Positions 43,197 through 52,561 of a stretch of DNA of 64,000 nucleotides are shown here, piece after piece (position 1 is the first letter of the stretch; each line of letters begins with the position of its first letter). A program made the position numbers and the translations under genes. A model generated the notes under the pieces. It did not search any database, was not told the DNA's origin, and saw nothing but the letters and a program-made list of their open reading frames with translations. The stretch lies in assembly GCF_001625565.1 (NCBI RefSeq), contig NZ_AUXS01000075.1, positions 1 to 64,000 of the forward strand, given 5' to 3'. The stretch comes from Pseudoalteromonas luteoviolacea NCIMB 1944 (GTDB lineage Bacteria > Pseudomonadota > Gammaproteobacteria > Enterobacterales > Alteromonadaceae).

Positions 43197-44214
43197 GAGA
43201 CTGGTTCCTAGACACGGGATCAAGTAAAGAGTGAGTCAAATCCGCCAGCATATTTGCAAAGATGACGAACATTGACACAGCGAGCAGCCCGCCCTGAATG
43301 GCTGGGTAGTCCCGTTGATAAATACTATCTATCAACCATCGACCTATGCCTGGCCAAGAGAAAATGACTTCGGTGACCATAGCAAGTGTGATCAGTGTGC
43401 TAAATTGTAGGCCGATTTGTTTTATGACAGGTAAAAGCGCATTGCGCAGAGCGTGGTCCAAAATAATTTGTCTGCGGTTTAGACCTTTTGCTCTTGCCGT
43501 CTTAATGTAATTTTGCTCCAGCACATTGAGCATAGAGTCTCTAGTAAACCTGGTAAGTACGGTTGTTGGATACATTGCCAGTACAATTGTCGGCAGTGCT
43601 AAATGATGCAGTGCGTCAAGAAATGCCTGTCCACCATAAGGGAAATCAAGTAGCCAAATGTCTAGCAGAATAAAATTAGTCACGGCGGGAATTTCGTATA
43701 ACAGGCCAATTCGACCTGACATGGGGAACCAACCAAAGCCGAGACAAAAAACCATGATAAGCAACAAGGCGAGCCAAAAGACCGGAATGGAAAAGCCAAG
43801 TAAGGTTAGCGTACTGATGACTTTATCAGGCCACTTTTTATGGTAGGCGCTGGTAATGATCCCAGCAGGGATCCCTAATAGAATCGCTACGACCAAAGCG
43901 TAAAAACAAAGCTCAAGTGTTGCAGGGAGCAACAGAGCGACATGTGAAGATACGGTTTGACCTGACGACAAAGATACGCCCCAGTCACCCTCAATTAATC
44001 GACCGATAAAGGCGCTGTATTGCACTAGGATATTATCTTCGATGCGATACTTTTCTTCGAGTAATTGAGACTGACTAAAGCTGGTATTGACCTGCCCGCT
44101 AAAGTTAGTCAGCAAATCTCCTGGGAACAGGTAATTTAAGCTAAAAGTGAACGCTGTTAGTGCAAATAGCATGAACAGCAGCAAGCTTAGACGTCGCAAA
44201 AGATAGTCCAGCAT
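43183..44214 (-). CDS. sapB: SapB, peptide ABC transporter permease
   Basis: A 343-residue permease of the DppB/OppB type: six membrane segments, N-terminal LLRRLSLLLFMLFALTAFTF, and an EAA loop with ARAKGLNRRQIILDHALRNALLPV. It pairs with SapC to form the channel of the Sap importer. Its start touches the sapA stop (shared base 44214), so the operon is tightly packed. Confidence 0.92.
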   Translation of the reverse strand: MLDYLLRRLSLLLFMLFALTAFTFSLNYLFPGDLLTNFSGQVNTSFSQSQLLEEKYRIEDNILVQYSAFIGRLIEGDWGVSLSSGQTVSSHVALLLPATLELCFYALVVAILLGIPAGIITSAYHKKWPDKVISTLTLLGFSIPVFWLALLLIMVFCLGFGWFPMSGRIGLLYEIPAVTNFILLDIWLLDFPYGGQAFLDALHHLALPTIVLAMYPTTVLTRFTRDSMLNVLEQNYIKTARAKGLNRRQIILDHALRNALLPVIKQIGLQFSTLITLAMVTEVIFSWPGIGRWLIDSIYQRDYPAIQGGLLAVSMFVIFANMLADLTHSLLDPVSRNQSHGKV

Positions 44215-45869
44215 TATTGCGTTCCCTTCCTTACATTTGCCAGTGATACACCACCAAATGGTCTAAGCTCTGCGCCAGAAATTTCTGCGCTGCGAGCTTG
44301 AAATCGAACACCGTGGGCAATAGGCACGAGTGGCAATTCGCGGATCAGCATCTCTTGCGCTTGTTGATAGTAAAATTTGCGCATTTTCAGGTCATTTGTG
44401 TCGAGAGCTTGAGTCAACAGAAGGTCAAATTCGGGATTACACCAATTGGCGGGGTTTTTACCTGTAAATGTCGCCGTGCAACTCAAAAGAGGACTAAAAA
44501 AGTTGTCTGGGTCCGGAGTATCAGCAGCCCACCCCAACAGAACGCTATCGTGTTCATGGCGGCCAATTCGCTCGATAAAAGTATTCCATTCATACTCAAC
44601 TATTCTGGTACGGATCCCAATCTGACGTAAATCACTTTGGATAAGCTCGGCCATTTTTCGCGCGTTAGGGTTGTAGATCCGAGAAACAGGCATGGCCCAT
44701 AAAGTCATTTCAAAACCATTAGGAAATCCAGCTTCCGTTAGATATTGTTTTGCTTTGACTGGGTCATAATAAGGCATGGCCTGTGGCGTATATGCCCAAG
44801 AAGATGGAGGAAGAATAGATTGTGCAGCGATGCCATTGCCATAAAATACAGCCTGCATAATTTTATCAAAATCGATACTATGAGCGAGGGCCTTTCTTAC
44901 TAACGCATTATCAAAAGGGGGCTTTTCAGTATTAAATGCCCAATATCCGACATTTAAGTTTACAGCTTTGTCGACCACAATATCTTTGCGCTGTGACAGT
45001 GCCTCTAACTGCGTTGCACTTGGGTGAGAGGTAATATCGCATTCTTTTGTCAGCATTTTAGCAATGCGCGTTGTATTGTTGGTGGTAATGTCATAAACCA
45101 ATTGGTCAACAGCGTGGTTGTGTTTCCAGTATGCGTGATGTTTGTGAAAGCGAACTAAGTTGTCTCTTAAAAAGTGTTTGTATTTATATGGACCTGTGCC
45201 AATGGGCAAAGTATCGAAGAGATGCTTTTTGTCTTGGCTTGCTCTGAACATGGCATATTCTTCAGAGAGTATGACTGCAAAGTCTGTGGCGATATTAGAC
45301 AACAGGCTACTTTCGGCGCTAAACAGCTCAAAGCGAACTGTATATTCATCGACTTTGATTATTTTACGGATCAGCTGGTCCATACCGACACTTTGAAAGT
45401 ACGGATAGTTGGCGTCGTGTACAAAATGATAGGGGTTGTAGACATCAAATAAGCGACTAAAAGAGAAGATGACATCGTCCGCATTCATTGTACGACTAGG
45501 GGTAAAGTAATCGGTTGTATGAAAAGCGACGTCTTTTCTCAGCTTAAACGTAATTTTTTTACCGTCGTCACTGATCTGCCAGCTTGTTGCCAGCTCAGGT
45601 TTAAATTCAGCCGTAACTGGGTCAATACTTATCAAAGAGTTATATAACTGGTTCGCAATTATATCTATGGTGGAACCTGTGGTTGTGACCTGAGGGTTAA
45701 AAGATACAGGGTTCGCCTCAGCACAGTAAACGATACCTTGTGTTTTACTGGTGGGTTTTGTTTGTGGCACTTCCCCACATGCAGATAGAATCAAGGTCGC
45801 AACAGCGCCTATTGTGATTGCTTTGTATCTTTGGCTGATGTTTAACCGGCGAGTCATTCTGGTGACCAC
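44214..45869 (-). CDS. sapA: SapA, peptide-binding lipoprotein of the Sap transporter
   Basis: A 551-residue solute-binding protein of the OppA/DppA family, with a lipoprotein signal (LILSACG), YCAEANPVSFNPQ and NVGYWAFNTEKPPFDNALVRKALAHSID. It captures peptides in the periplasm. The start is GTG at 45869: AGAGG lies seven bases upstream, while the next in-frame ATG (45857) has no such sequence. E. coli SapA has a plain signal peptide, so the lipobox here is a difference. It begins two bases after pspF. Confidence 0.9.
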   Translation of the reverse strand: MVTRMTRRLNISQRYKAITIGAVATLILSACGEVPQTKPTSKTQGIVYCAEANPVSFNPQVTTTGSTIDIIANQLYNSLISIDPVTAEFKPELATSWQISDDGKKITFKLRKDVAFHTTDYFTPSRTMNADDVIFSFSRLFDVYNPYHFVHDANYPYFQSVGMDQLIRKIIKVDEYTVRFELFSAESSLLSNIATDFAVILSEEYAMFRASQDKKHLFDTLPIGTGPYKYKHFLRDNLVRFHKHHAYWKHNHAVDQLVYDITTNNTTRIAKMLTKECDITSHPSATQLEALSQRKDIVVDKAVNLNVGYWAFNTEKPPFDNALVRKALAHSIDFDKIMQAVFYGNGIAAQSILPPSSWAYTPQAMPYYDPVKAKQYLTEAGFPNGFEMTLWAMPVSRIYNPNARKMAELIQSDLRQIGIRTRIVEYEWNTFIERIGRHEHDSVLLGWAADTPDPDNFFSPLLSCTATFTGKNPANWCNPEFDLLLTQALDTNDLKMRKFYYQQAQEMLIRELPLVPIAHGVRFQARSAEISGAELRPFGGVSLANVRKGTQ

Positions 45870-45871
45870 AG

Positions 45872-46957
45872 CTAAGCCTCTTGTTGTGAGTCTAACAAAT
45901 TGTATTTTTTCAAATATCCCCTTAGCTGATGATACGTCAATCCGAGGTTTTGTGCAGTTTTCTTTTGATTAAATTGGCTAAATTCAAGTGCTTTTTTCAG
46001 CAATTCTATTTCGTAGTCACTGGAGAGTGTTTTTAAATCACAAGGAAAAGATTGTTGTGCAGTTACAACCGAGCTCACGATGGGAGTCTCCATGGTTTCT
46101 TTTACAGCGTCCTGTACTGGAGAGGCATGAATCGCTAGGTCGGTAACCGGCGCTTTTATTCGTTGTTTTGGTCGAAATGGGCTTTCAAATGGGTCAAACG
46201 TAATTTGGTGAACTGCAAGGTGTTCATTGCCATGGCGGTATAGACTACGTTCTATTACATTTTTCAGTTCTCGAATATTCCCTGGCCAATCATAGTCGAG
46301 TAAGGTCTCTGTTGCTTTACGAGTAAAACCGCTAAACAGAGACCAGCCCAGATCTCGAGCCATATTGATGGCAAACTGCTCTGCTAGCAATAAAATATCT
46401 TCTTGACGCGCTCTCAGTGGCGGCAGTGTAATAACGTCAAAAGCGAGCCTATCGAGCAAGTCATGCCGAAATTCTCCTTGATCGGCTAGGCTGGGTAAAT
46501 CTTCATTGGTCGCACAGACTAGTCGGGTGTCCACTTTAACTGTTTGCTTACCACCTACACGCTCGAATTCACCGTATTCGATAACACGCAGCAGTTTTTC
46601 TTGCACCATGGCAGACGTATTCGCCAATTCATCTAAAAATAAAGTACCGCTATTCGCTCGTTCGAAGCGGCCCTCATGACGCTTACTGGCTCCAGTAAAA
46701 GCGCCCGATTCATGACCAAACAATTCACTTTCCAGTAGATTTTCGTTAAGCGCGGCGCAATTGAGTTTAACGTAATTCTGGTCCCAACGCTCTGATAAGA
46801 AGTGCAGACGGGCAGCTATGAGTTCTTTACCTGTGCCACGTTCACCGATAATAAGCACGGGTTTGTCTAGCGGAGCAAGTTGAGATACCTGATCGAGAAC
46901 AGCTAAGAAACTGTCGGATTGGCCGAGCAAATTATCCTGTTGGCGGAACTGACTCAT
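45872..46957 (-). CDS. pspF: PspF, sigma-54 activator of the phage-shock response
   Basis: A 361-residue enhancer-binding protein with an AAA+ domain starting at residue 8 and no receiver domain, as in PspF. Walker A is GERGTGKE (38-45), the sigma-54 loop GAFTGA is intact (85-90), and a C-terminal helix-turn-helix (KKTAQNLGLTYHQLRGYLKKY) follows. PspA inhibits it until envelope stress. It is divergent from pspA and leads directly into sapA, so pspF and sapABCDF are probably one transcript. Confidence 0.95.
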   Translation of the reverse strand: MSQFRQQDNLLGQSDSFLAVLDQVSQLAPLDKPVLIIGERGTGKELIAARLHFLSERWDQNYVKLNCAALNENLLESELFGHESGAFTGASKRHEGRFERANSGTLFLDELANTSAMVQEKLLRVIEYGEFERVGGKQTVKVDTRLVCATNEDLPSLADQGEFRHDLLDRLAFDVITLPPLRARQEDILLLAEQFAINMARDLGWSLFSGFTRKATETLLDYDWPGNIRELKNVIERSLYRHGNEHLAVHQITFDPFESPFRPKQRIKAPVTDLAIHASPVQDAVKETMETPIVSSVVTAQQSFPCDLKTLSSDYEIELLKKALEFSQFNQKKTAQNLGLTYHQLRGYLKKYNLLDSQQEA

Positions 46958-47078
46958 AATTGACTAACTCTTGGTTTTTTTGACTAATATATAGTTTATT
47001 TGAAAAAGGTATGGATAGAAAGCTTTTTATTTTAATTGTAACTTGTTGAAAAATGGTGTTTATTTTTATTTTTAAAGT

Positions 47079-47094
47079 TGGCAAGCTTATTGAT
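47079..47094 (+). promoter_or_regulatory. Sigma-54 promoter of pspABC
   Basis: TGGCAAGCTTATTGAT has GG at -24 and TTG at -12 with the correct spacing; the usual C after TTG is A. It lies 47 bases before the pspA start in the 183-base gap divergent from pspF, as expected for a PspF target. Confidence 0.65.
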
Positions 47095-47140
47095 ACATAT
47101 TTATCAGCAATATAATTCACAACCAATGAGGTACAAGATT

Positions 47141-47800
47141 ATGGGAATTTTTTCACGTTTTGCTGACATCGTTAATTCTAATATTAATGCAATATTGGAT
47201 AAAGCGGAAGATCCTGAAAAAATGGTCAAATTGATCATCCAAGAAATGGAAGACACATTAGTAGAAGTACGTTCCACTTCGGCAAAAACACTTGCTGAGA
47301 AAAAAGAGTTAGAAAGACGTGTTGAGCAACTAAACGGCCAGGCAAATGATTGGCAAGAAAAAGCTGAGTTGGCACTGACAAAAGAGCGCGAAGATTTGGC
47401 GAGAGCGGCTTTGCTTGAAAAGCAAAAGGCGTCTGATGCAGCGCAAAGTGTTGCCGAAGAACTTAGCCATGTTGAATCGCACATCGAAAAATTGCAACAG
47501 GAAGTGACAACATTACAAGAAAAACTGGCAGATGCCAAAGCACGTCAACAGGCTATTGTGTTGCGTCAACGCTCTGCTGAGTCACGCCTAGATGTTAAAA
47601 AGGCACTCGATAGCACTAAAGTTGAAGATGCATTGAATCGCTTTGAACGTTATGAAAATAAAATTGACGGCTTGGAAGCGCAAGTCGAGTCTTATGACTT
47701 AGGTAAAAAGTCACTGGCTGACGAGATTGCTGATCTGCAAAAAAATGAAAAAGTAGATGATGAACTTGAAGCTTTAAAGAAAAAGCTCGCAAATAAATGA
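47141..47800 (+). CDS. pspA: PspA, phage-shock effector and PspF inhibitor
   Basis: A 219-residue, almost entirely helical protein of the PspA/Vipp1 (ESCRT-III-like) family. The N-terminal amphipathic helix (MGIFSRFADIVNSNINAILDKAEDPEKMVKLI, in two parts) binds stressed membrane, and long coiled coils follow. It stabilises the inner membrane and restrains PspF. The ATG at 47141 is the conserved start; an ORF reading upstream to 47078 is not supported. GAGG lies upstream. Confidence 0.96.
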   Translation: MGIFSRFADIVNSNINAILDKAEDPEKMVKLIIQEMEDTLVEVRSTSAKTLAEKKELERRVEQLNGQANDWQEKAELALTKEREDLARAALLEKQKASDAAQSVAEELSHVESHIEKLQQEVTTLQEKLADAKARQQAIVLRQRSAESRLDVKKALDSTKVEDALNRFERYENKIDGLEAQVESYDLGKKSLADEIADLQKNEKVDDELEALKKKLANK

Positions 47801-47878
47801 ACCTAAGCGCACCTACTGTTAAAGTAGGTGCAATAAAATAAAAATACGCTGCCAAGACCAAATAAACAGGAGAAGGTT

Positions 47879-48112
47879 ATGTTTGACGCAGAGATACTGG
47901 TTGCCCCAATTATTATTTTTATGATCGTGGTAGCCCCGCTGTGGCTCATTCTTCATTACAAGAGTAAAAAACAGGTGAGTCAGGGTTTAAGCGAGCATGA
48001 GCACCGCCAGCTAATTGAGTTGGCAAATAAAGCAGAGAAAATGGCCGAGCGTGTCGAAACATTGGAGGCACTGTTAGATCAAGAGTCACCAGATTGGAGG
48101 CGTAAAGTATGA
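47879..48112 (+). CDS. pspB: PspB, phage-shock sensor membrane protein
   Basis: A 77-residue protein with one N-terminal membrane segment (about 5-25, ILVAPIIIFMIVVAPLWLILHY) and a cytoplasmic coiled coil ending in LLDQESPDWRRKV, the typical PspB tail. With PspC it senses envelope stress and draws PspA away from PspF. An AGGAGAAGG sequence precedes the ATG. It overlaps pspC by four bases (ATGA). Confidence 0.94.
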   Translation: MFDAEILVAPIIIFMIVVAPLWLILHYKSKKQVSQGLSEHEHRQLIELANKAEKMAERVETLEALLDQESPDWRRKV

Positions 48113-48510
48113 GTCATCGACGCAGAGAATTATATCGTGACCCAAAGCGAGGAAAATTAGCTGGGGTTTGTGCAGGGCTGAGTGATTACTTCAACATGGA
48201 ACTATGGCTTGTGCGCATATTATTTGTGACAGCTGTATTATTGTCTGGAGGACCATTATTTGTAGTTATTTATATTGCCTGTTGGTTTATCTTAGACCGT
48301 AAAGTCAGTGAACCAGAGCATACTGCTCATAGCCAAGATACAGATCCTGTTTCTGTTAAGTTTAAAGTATGGCAAAAAGGCGAGCCACCGCGCCAGGCGC
48401 TGTTTGACTTAAAAGATAGATTGGGCAAATTAGATGATCGCATTCAATCAATGGAGCGTCATGTGACATCGCCGGAGTTCACGGTGAAAAGGGAAATTAA
48501 CAAGTTATAA
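48109..48510 (+). CDS. pspC: PspC, phage-shock sensor membrane protein
   Basis: A 133-residue protein. The PspC domain is clear (RDPKRGKLAGVCAGLSDYFNMELWLVRILFV), with a membrane segment at about residues 40-65 and a charged C-terminal coiled coil (LFDLKDRLGKLDDRIQSMERHV). It partners PspB in signalling to PspA. A short hairpin (48516-48535) follows the stop. Confidence 0.95.
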   Translation: MSHRRRELYRDPKRGKLAGVCAGLSDYFNMELWLVRILFVTAVLLSGGPLFVVIYIACWFILDRKVSEPEHTAHSQDTDPVSVKFKVWQKGEPPRQALFDLKDRLGKLDDRIQSMERHVTSPEFTVKREINKL

Positions 48511-48515
48511 TGGCT

Positions 48516-48545
48516 CGTGGCGATTATTCGCCACGCCTCTTTATT
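48516..48545 (+). terminator. Hairpin after pspC
   Basis: CGTGGCGA and TCGCCACG form a perfect stem with a TTAT loop, followed by CCTCTTTATTT. The T tract is interrupted, so this may be a weak terminator that lets some transcription reach ycjX. Confidence 0.6.
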
Positions 48546-48565
48546 TATAGGGACTAGCGATAAGA

Positions 48566-49972
48566 ATGAGCGTGAAACGTGTTACCCACAAAGCCCTTGA
48601 AAAGCTGCAAAATAAAGCACAAAAAACATTGCAACGTTCATTGGACCAGCATGTTAAGTTAGCCGTTACTGGGTTTAGTGGAAGTGGAAAAACAGCGTTT
48701 ATTACGGCCTTGGTTAAGCATTTAACGACTCAAGCAAATAGCCAAAACTTGCCGTTTTTTGATGTGGTAAGGGAACAGCGTTTAATAGCCTGCAAACAGG
48801 TACCGCAAACAGCACTCGATATTCCTACTTTTGATTATACTCATGCATCATCACATTTATTGGGCGAACCAGCTAATTGGCCGCCATCTACCGAGCGCAT
48901 CAATACCCTGACATTGGCCTTAAAATTTCGCAGCGCCAGTGGGCTGCGTCAACATGTAGCAAATGACCATACGCTGTATCTGGAATTAATCGATTACCCC
49001 GGTGAATGGCTAATGGATTTGCCACTCTTAAACATGACTTATGAACAGTGGAGCAAGGCACAGCTCGATGTCTTGTCAAATCCCGCATTTTGTACGCTTA
49101 GCGAATCTTTCTTGGCTGCATTGAAAGCATTTGATGCAGCACAACCTGTAGATATGTCTGTGCTCAATGAGTTAGCCGATATTTACTCAGATACCTTAAT
49201 TAAACTGAAAAAAAATACCAAGCTGTCCCAGTTGCAGCCAGGGCGAATGTTGATCCCCGGAGATTTGGCTGGTGCGCCTATTGTGCAATTTTTCCCTATT
49301 GCCATACACGGAGAGCATGGTGAAGATAGCCAATATGCGCAATTAGAAAGTCGCTTTGAAGCATATAAAAAACAGGTTATTTCTCCGTTTTACAAGGATT
49401 ATTTTTGCGCTTTTGATAGGCAGCTTGTCTTAGTGGATGTACTTGGTGCGCTGAATGATGGGCCTGCAACACTGGCCCAAACTAAACAGGCATTGAAAGA
49501 CACTGTGAGCATGTTTCAACATGGTAAAAGTGGTCTTTTTCAGCGTTTATTTAAGCCTCAAATAGATAAAGTGCTGTTTGCTGCAAACAAGTGTGACGCG
49601 GTGGCAATCACTGAGCAAGATAGCCTCACCCGTTTATTGCATGAGCTTTTATGTGAACAAGAGAATGAACTAAAATTCTCAGGAGTTGAAGTAGATACAA
49701 TGACCATATCCTCTGTGAAGAGCTGTCAACCCAAACAAGTCAAAGAGGGAGGCGATATACTGCATTGTGTATACGGTCGACCTCTGACAGAGTCACAGTA
49801 TATTACGTATTTGCCTCCTGAGCCGCCAGAGCATGTTTTATCTGCGTCTCAGTGGCCTCAAGAAGGTTTTAACTTTTTGTCTTTTTACCCATTCCCCGCT
49901 TATCAAGGACAACTAGACCATATTCGGTTAGATCATACGTTACAGTTTTTGATTGGAGATAAGCTAACGTGA
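48566..49972 (+). CDS. ycjX: YcjX-family P-loop protein (DUF463)
   Basis: A 468-residue GTPase-like protein. The P-loop GFSGSGKTAFITAL lies near residues 38-51, YLELIDYPGEWLMDLPLL looks like a G3 switch region, and VLFAANKCDAV is a clear NKxD guanine-specificity motif. YcjX belongs to the wider psp regulon in E. coli; its function is not established. It overlaps ycjF by four bases, so the two are co-translated. Confidence 0.9.
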   Translation: MSVKRVTHKALEKLQNKAQKTLQRSLDQHVKLAVTGFSGSGKTAFITALVKHLTTQANSQNLPFFDVVREQRLIACKQVPQTALDIPTFDYTHASSHLLGEPANWPPSTERINTLTLALKFRSASGLRQHVANDHTLYLELIDYPGEWLMDLPLLNMTYEQWSKAQLDVLSNPAFCTLSESFLAALKAFDAAQPVDMSVLNELADIYSDTLIKLKKNTKLSQLQPGRMLIPGDLAGAPIVQFFPIAIHGEHGEDSQYAQLESRFEAYKKQVISPFYKDYFCAFDRQLVLVDVLGALNDGPATLAQTKQALKDTVSMFQHGKSGLFQRLFKPQIDKVLFAANKCDAVAITEQDSLTRLLHELLCEQENELKFSGVEVDTMTISSVKSCQPKQVKEGGDILHCVYGRPLTESQYITYLPPEPPEHVLSASQWPQEGFNFLSFYPFPAYQGQLDHIRLDHTLQFLIGDKLT

Positions 49973-50994
49973 CAAACTCTAAACACAGATACTCAGGTCG
50001 GCGCATAGAGACTGAAGAACCAAATCATAGTGCTCATGAAGCCACTCGATCTACTCCTCGATTTGGAGAGCGTATCGATGATGAGGTATCACAGATCGAC
50101 TCTGAACAAGAGTTTAAGCCTTTCTCAGTTGATGGATCTGTTGATAGCAGCTTGCAACCTCAAAAATCAAAACTGGGGTGGCGACATGGGCTGTTGGCGA
50201 GTTTAGTGATACTGATCCCCGTTGAACTCGTTTTTACGATTTACAATGCCTTTCAACAAAGTATTATCCTAGCAAGTTTGTACTTACTTCTTTTTGTGTC
50301 TGCGCTAGGCTGGGGCACTAAATTTTTATTTCGTGAAGTTAAAGCGCTGCGAACATTAAAAAATTTAGAAGCGCGCCGAGATCAGGCAGAGCGCTTGCTT
50401 AACAGCAACCAGATTGGAGAAGCACAACATTGGCTCAGTCCTCTATTGGCAAACTTACCTGCAGATACCGTGTCTAGTTTTCAAAAAAGCTTAAAAAGCC
50501 ACTATACAGATCAGGAAGTTCTGCAGTTGTATGAAGTCACCTTGTTGCGGGATCAAGATATGCAAGCCAAGAAAATTATTGCAGAGTATGCGACGACTTC
50601 TGCATTGATGGTGGCGTTGAGTCCGATGGCGGTCACTGACATGCTTGCAGTGTTATGGCGAGGTGTGAGTTTAGTAGAAAAGCTTAGTGCGCATTACGGT
50701 ATTACTTTAGGCTATCGCAGCCGAATAAAGTTGTACAAGCTATTGGCGACACAAATCGTCTTTGTGGGTGCATCAGAATTACTGAGTGACCTTGCTGCGA
50801 CGAGTTTGGGTGCGGAACTACTGGGTAAGCTATCAGCTAGGTCCGCTCAAGGTCTGAGCGCAGGTGTATTTACTGCTAGACTGGGCTACAAAGCCATGGC
50901 GTTGTGTCGACCAATTCCACGTATGGAAAATAAAGCCAACTTTCTTGCTGACTTTGCAAAAAAGCTCACCAATCAATTGATTAAGCAAAACTAA
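49969..50994 (+). CDS. ycjF: YcjF-family membrane protein (TIGR01620/DUF697-like)
   Basis: A 341-residue protein with a polar N-terminal region (1-70), two membrane segments (about 75-115, LLASLVILIPVELVFTIYNAF and a second helix), then a conserved cytoplasmic C-terminal domain (YATTSALMVALSPMAVTDMLAVLWRG onward). It is the usual partner of YcjX at the end of the psp operon; the function is unknown. Confidence 0.88.
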   Translation: MTNSKHRYSGRRIETEEPNHSAHEATRSTPRFGERIDDEVSQIDSEQEFKPFSVDGSVDSSLQPQKSKLGWRHGLLASLVILIPVELVFTIYNAFQQSIILASLYLLLFVSALGWGTKFLFREVKALRTLKNLEARRDQAERLLNSNQIGEAQHWLSPLLANLPADTVSSFQKSLKSHYTDQEVLQLYEVTLLRDQDMQAKKIIAEYATTSALMVALSPMAVTDMLAVLWRGVSLVEKLSAHYGITLGYRSRIKLYKLLATQIVFVGASELLSDLAATSLGAELLGKLSARSAQGLSAGVFTARLGYKAMALCRPIPRMENKANFLADFAKKLTNQLIKQN

Positions 50995-51008
50995 TCACAG
51001 GGCTTCAG

Positions 51009-51039
51009 ATAAGTTGTTACTTCTTAGGTGACAACTTAT
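51009..51039 (+). terminator. Long hairpin after ycjF
   Basis: ATAAGTTGTTAC and GTGACAACTTAT pair over 12 positions around a seven-base loop. No T run follows, so it may be a processing or regulatory hairpin rather than an intrinsic terminator. The rest of 50995-51170 shows no gene. Confidence 0.5.
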
Positions 51040-51170
51040 GTGTACAGAGTCACTATATTAATTCTTCTCACATAGCCTTCTGAACTTCCAGCATGCTTGT
51101 ACATTTATCCATCATGGAATATCTAATTACATAAGATATAAACAGTTTGAATAATAACAACAGGCAAGCA

Positions 51171-52349
51171 ATGAAGAAGTTACACGATCACACTAATTGT
51201 ATTCACGGTCCAAACCACTTTGATGACCCACATGGCGCATTAACGGCACCGTTATACCAAAGTTCCACTTTTAAATTTGAGAATGCAGCACAGGGGGCTG
51301 CTCGATTCGCAGGTGAAGAAGCTGGCTTTATATATACGCGGCTTGGTAATCCGACGACCCGAGAATTAGAAGAAAAGCTGGCGCAGTTAGAGGAGATGGA
51401 GGACGCGGCAGCAACAGCAACAGGCATGGGGGCGGTTTCTGCTTCAGTATTGAGCTTTCTTCAACAGGGCGATCACTTGATTGCTTCAAGTGCATTATAT
51501 GGGTGTAGCTTCGCTTTATTTGCACACATGCTGCCGAAATTTGGCATCGAAGTGAGCTTTGTTGATATGACAGATAGAGATGCCCTAGAGCGAGCAATAC
51601 AGCCAAACAGTAAAATGTTATTTGCGGAAACACCTATTAACCCGAATATGACGGTATTGGATCTGACAATGCTCGGGGAGTTTGCCAAGAAGCACAACCT
51701 ATTGAGTGTGATTGACAATACCTTCATGACCCCATTGCTACAAAAACCCAAGCGCTTTGGTATTGATATTGTTATTCACAGCGCGACCAAGTATCTCAAT
51801 GGTCATGGCGATGTTGTCGCTGGCATTGTGTGTGGCAGCAAAGAGCATATTGAGACTGTAAAATTAACGGTTTTGAAAGACATTGGGGCGACAATCAGTC
51901 CGCATGATGCTTGGTTGATAAACCGTGGCCTAAAAACGCTACATATTCGCATGGCGCGACATTGTGAGAGTGCGCAAAAAGTCGCCGAATTTTTAGAGCG
52001 CCACCCTAAAGTTGAAAAGGTTTATTACCCAGGGTTGGCATCGCACCCTGGCCATCACTATCTTGGTGAACAAATGCAAGGTGCGGGCGGCGTGATTGCA
52101 TTTGAGATAAAAGGCACGCTTGCTGATGGTGAAGCATTTATCAATGCTACGGCTCTGTGCACTTTAGCTGTGAGCCTAGGTGATCCTGAGACGTTAATTC
52201 AACACCCAGCTTCGATGACACACTCACCTTATACACAGGAAGAGCGTTTGGCTGCGGGGATTTCTGATGGGCTGATCCGCATTTCGGTAGGCCTAGAATC
52301 TGCAGATGATATCATCGCGGATCTCGATAGTGCATTTTTGTGTATATAA
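51171..52349 (+). CDS. megL: Methionine gamma-lyase
   Basis: A 392-residue PLP enzyme of the Cys/Met-metabolism family. The PLP lysine is K207 (SATKYLNGHGDVVAG). Active-site Tyr110 and Cys112 (ALYGCSFALF) are both present; this cysteine is typical of methionine gamma-lyase rather than cystathionine enzymes. The product would be methanethiol, ammonia and 2-oxobutyrate. The ATG at 51171 (MKKLHDHTN) is preferred over an in-frame TTG at 51147. It appears to be a single-gene unit. Confidence 0.88.
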   Translation: MKKLHDHTNCIHGPNHFDDPHGALTAPLYQSSTFKFENAAQGAARFAGEEAGFIYTRLGNPTTRELEEKLAQLEEMEDAAATATGMGAVSASVLSFLQQGDHLIASSALYGCSFALFAHMLPKFGIEVSFVDMTDRDALERAIQPNSKMLFAETPINPNMTVLDLTMLGEFAKKHNLLSVIDNTFMTPLLQKPKRFGIDIVIHSATKYLNGHGDVVAGIVCGSKEHIETVKLTVLKDIGATISPHDAWLINRGLKTLHIRMARHCESAQKVAEFLERHPKVEKVYYPGLASHPGHHYLGEQMQGAGGVIAFEIKGTLADGEAFINATALCTLAVSLGDPETLIQHPASMTHSPYTQEERLAAGISDGLIRISVGLESADDIIADLDSAFLCI

Positions 52350-52413
52350 ATATTTACAGCATTATGCTCTGCATGCCTTGTAGCTAAAGGGTGTATTATT
52401 TTGTGTTCAATTT

Positions 52414-52431
52414 TGTAATTTATAGTTTACG
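52414..52431 (+). promoter_or_regulatory. TyrR/PhhR-like box upstream of phhAB
   Basis: TGTAAT-TTATAG-TTTACG matches the TyrR consensus TGTAAA-N6-TTTACA at 10 of 12 defined positions. It is 131 bases before the phhA start, a plausible place for an activator. A hairpin at 52447-52470 follows it. Confidence 0.6.
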
Positions 52432-52561
52432 AAATTGAGGTTCTTGAGGTGGGCCATTTCAGGCCTGCCTATTAATATTTTGCTCACTTTTACATAGTAT
52501 CGAAATAACAGGTTTGAACGCTCCATCAAGAGAAATGGAGATCAAAATAAAGAAGGTTACT

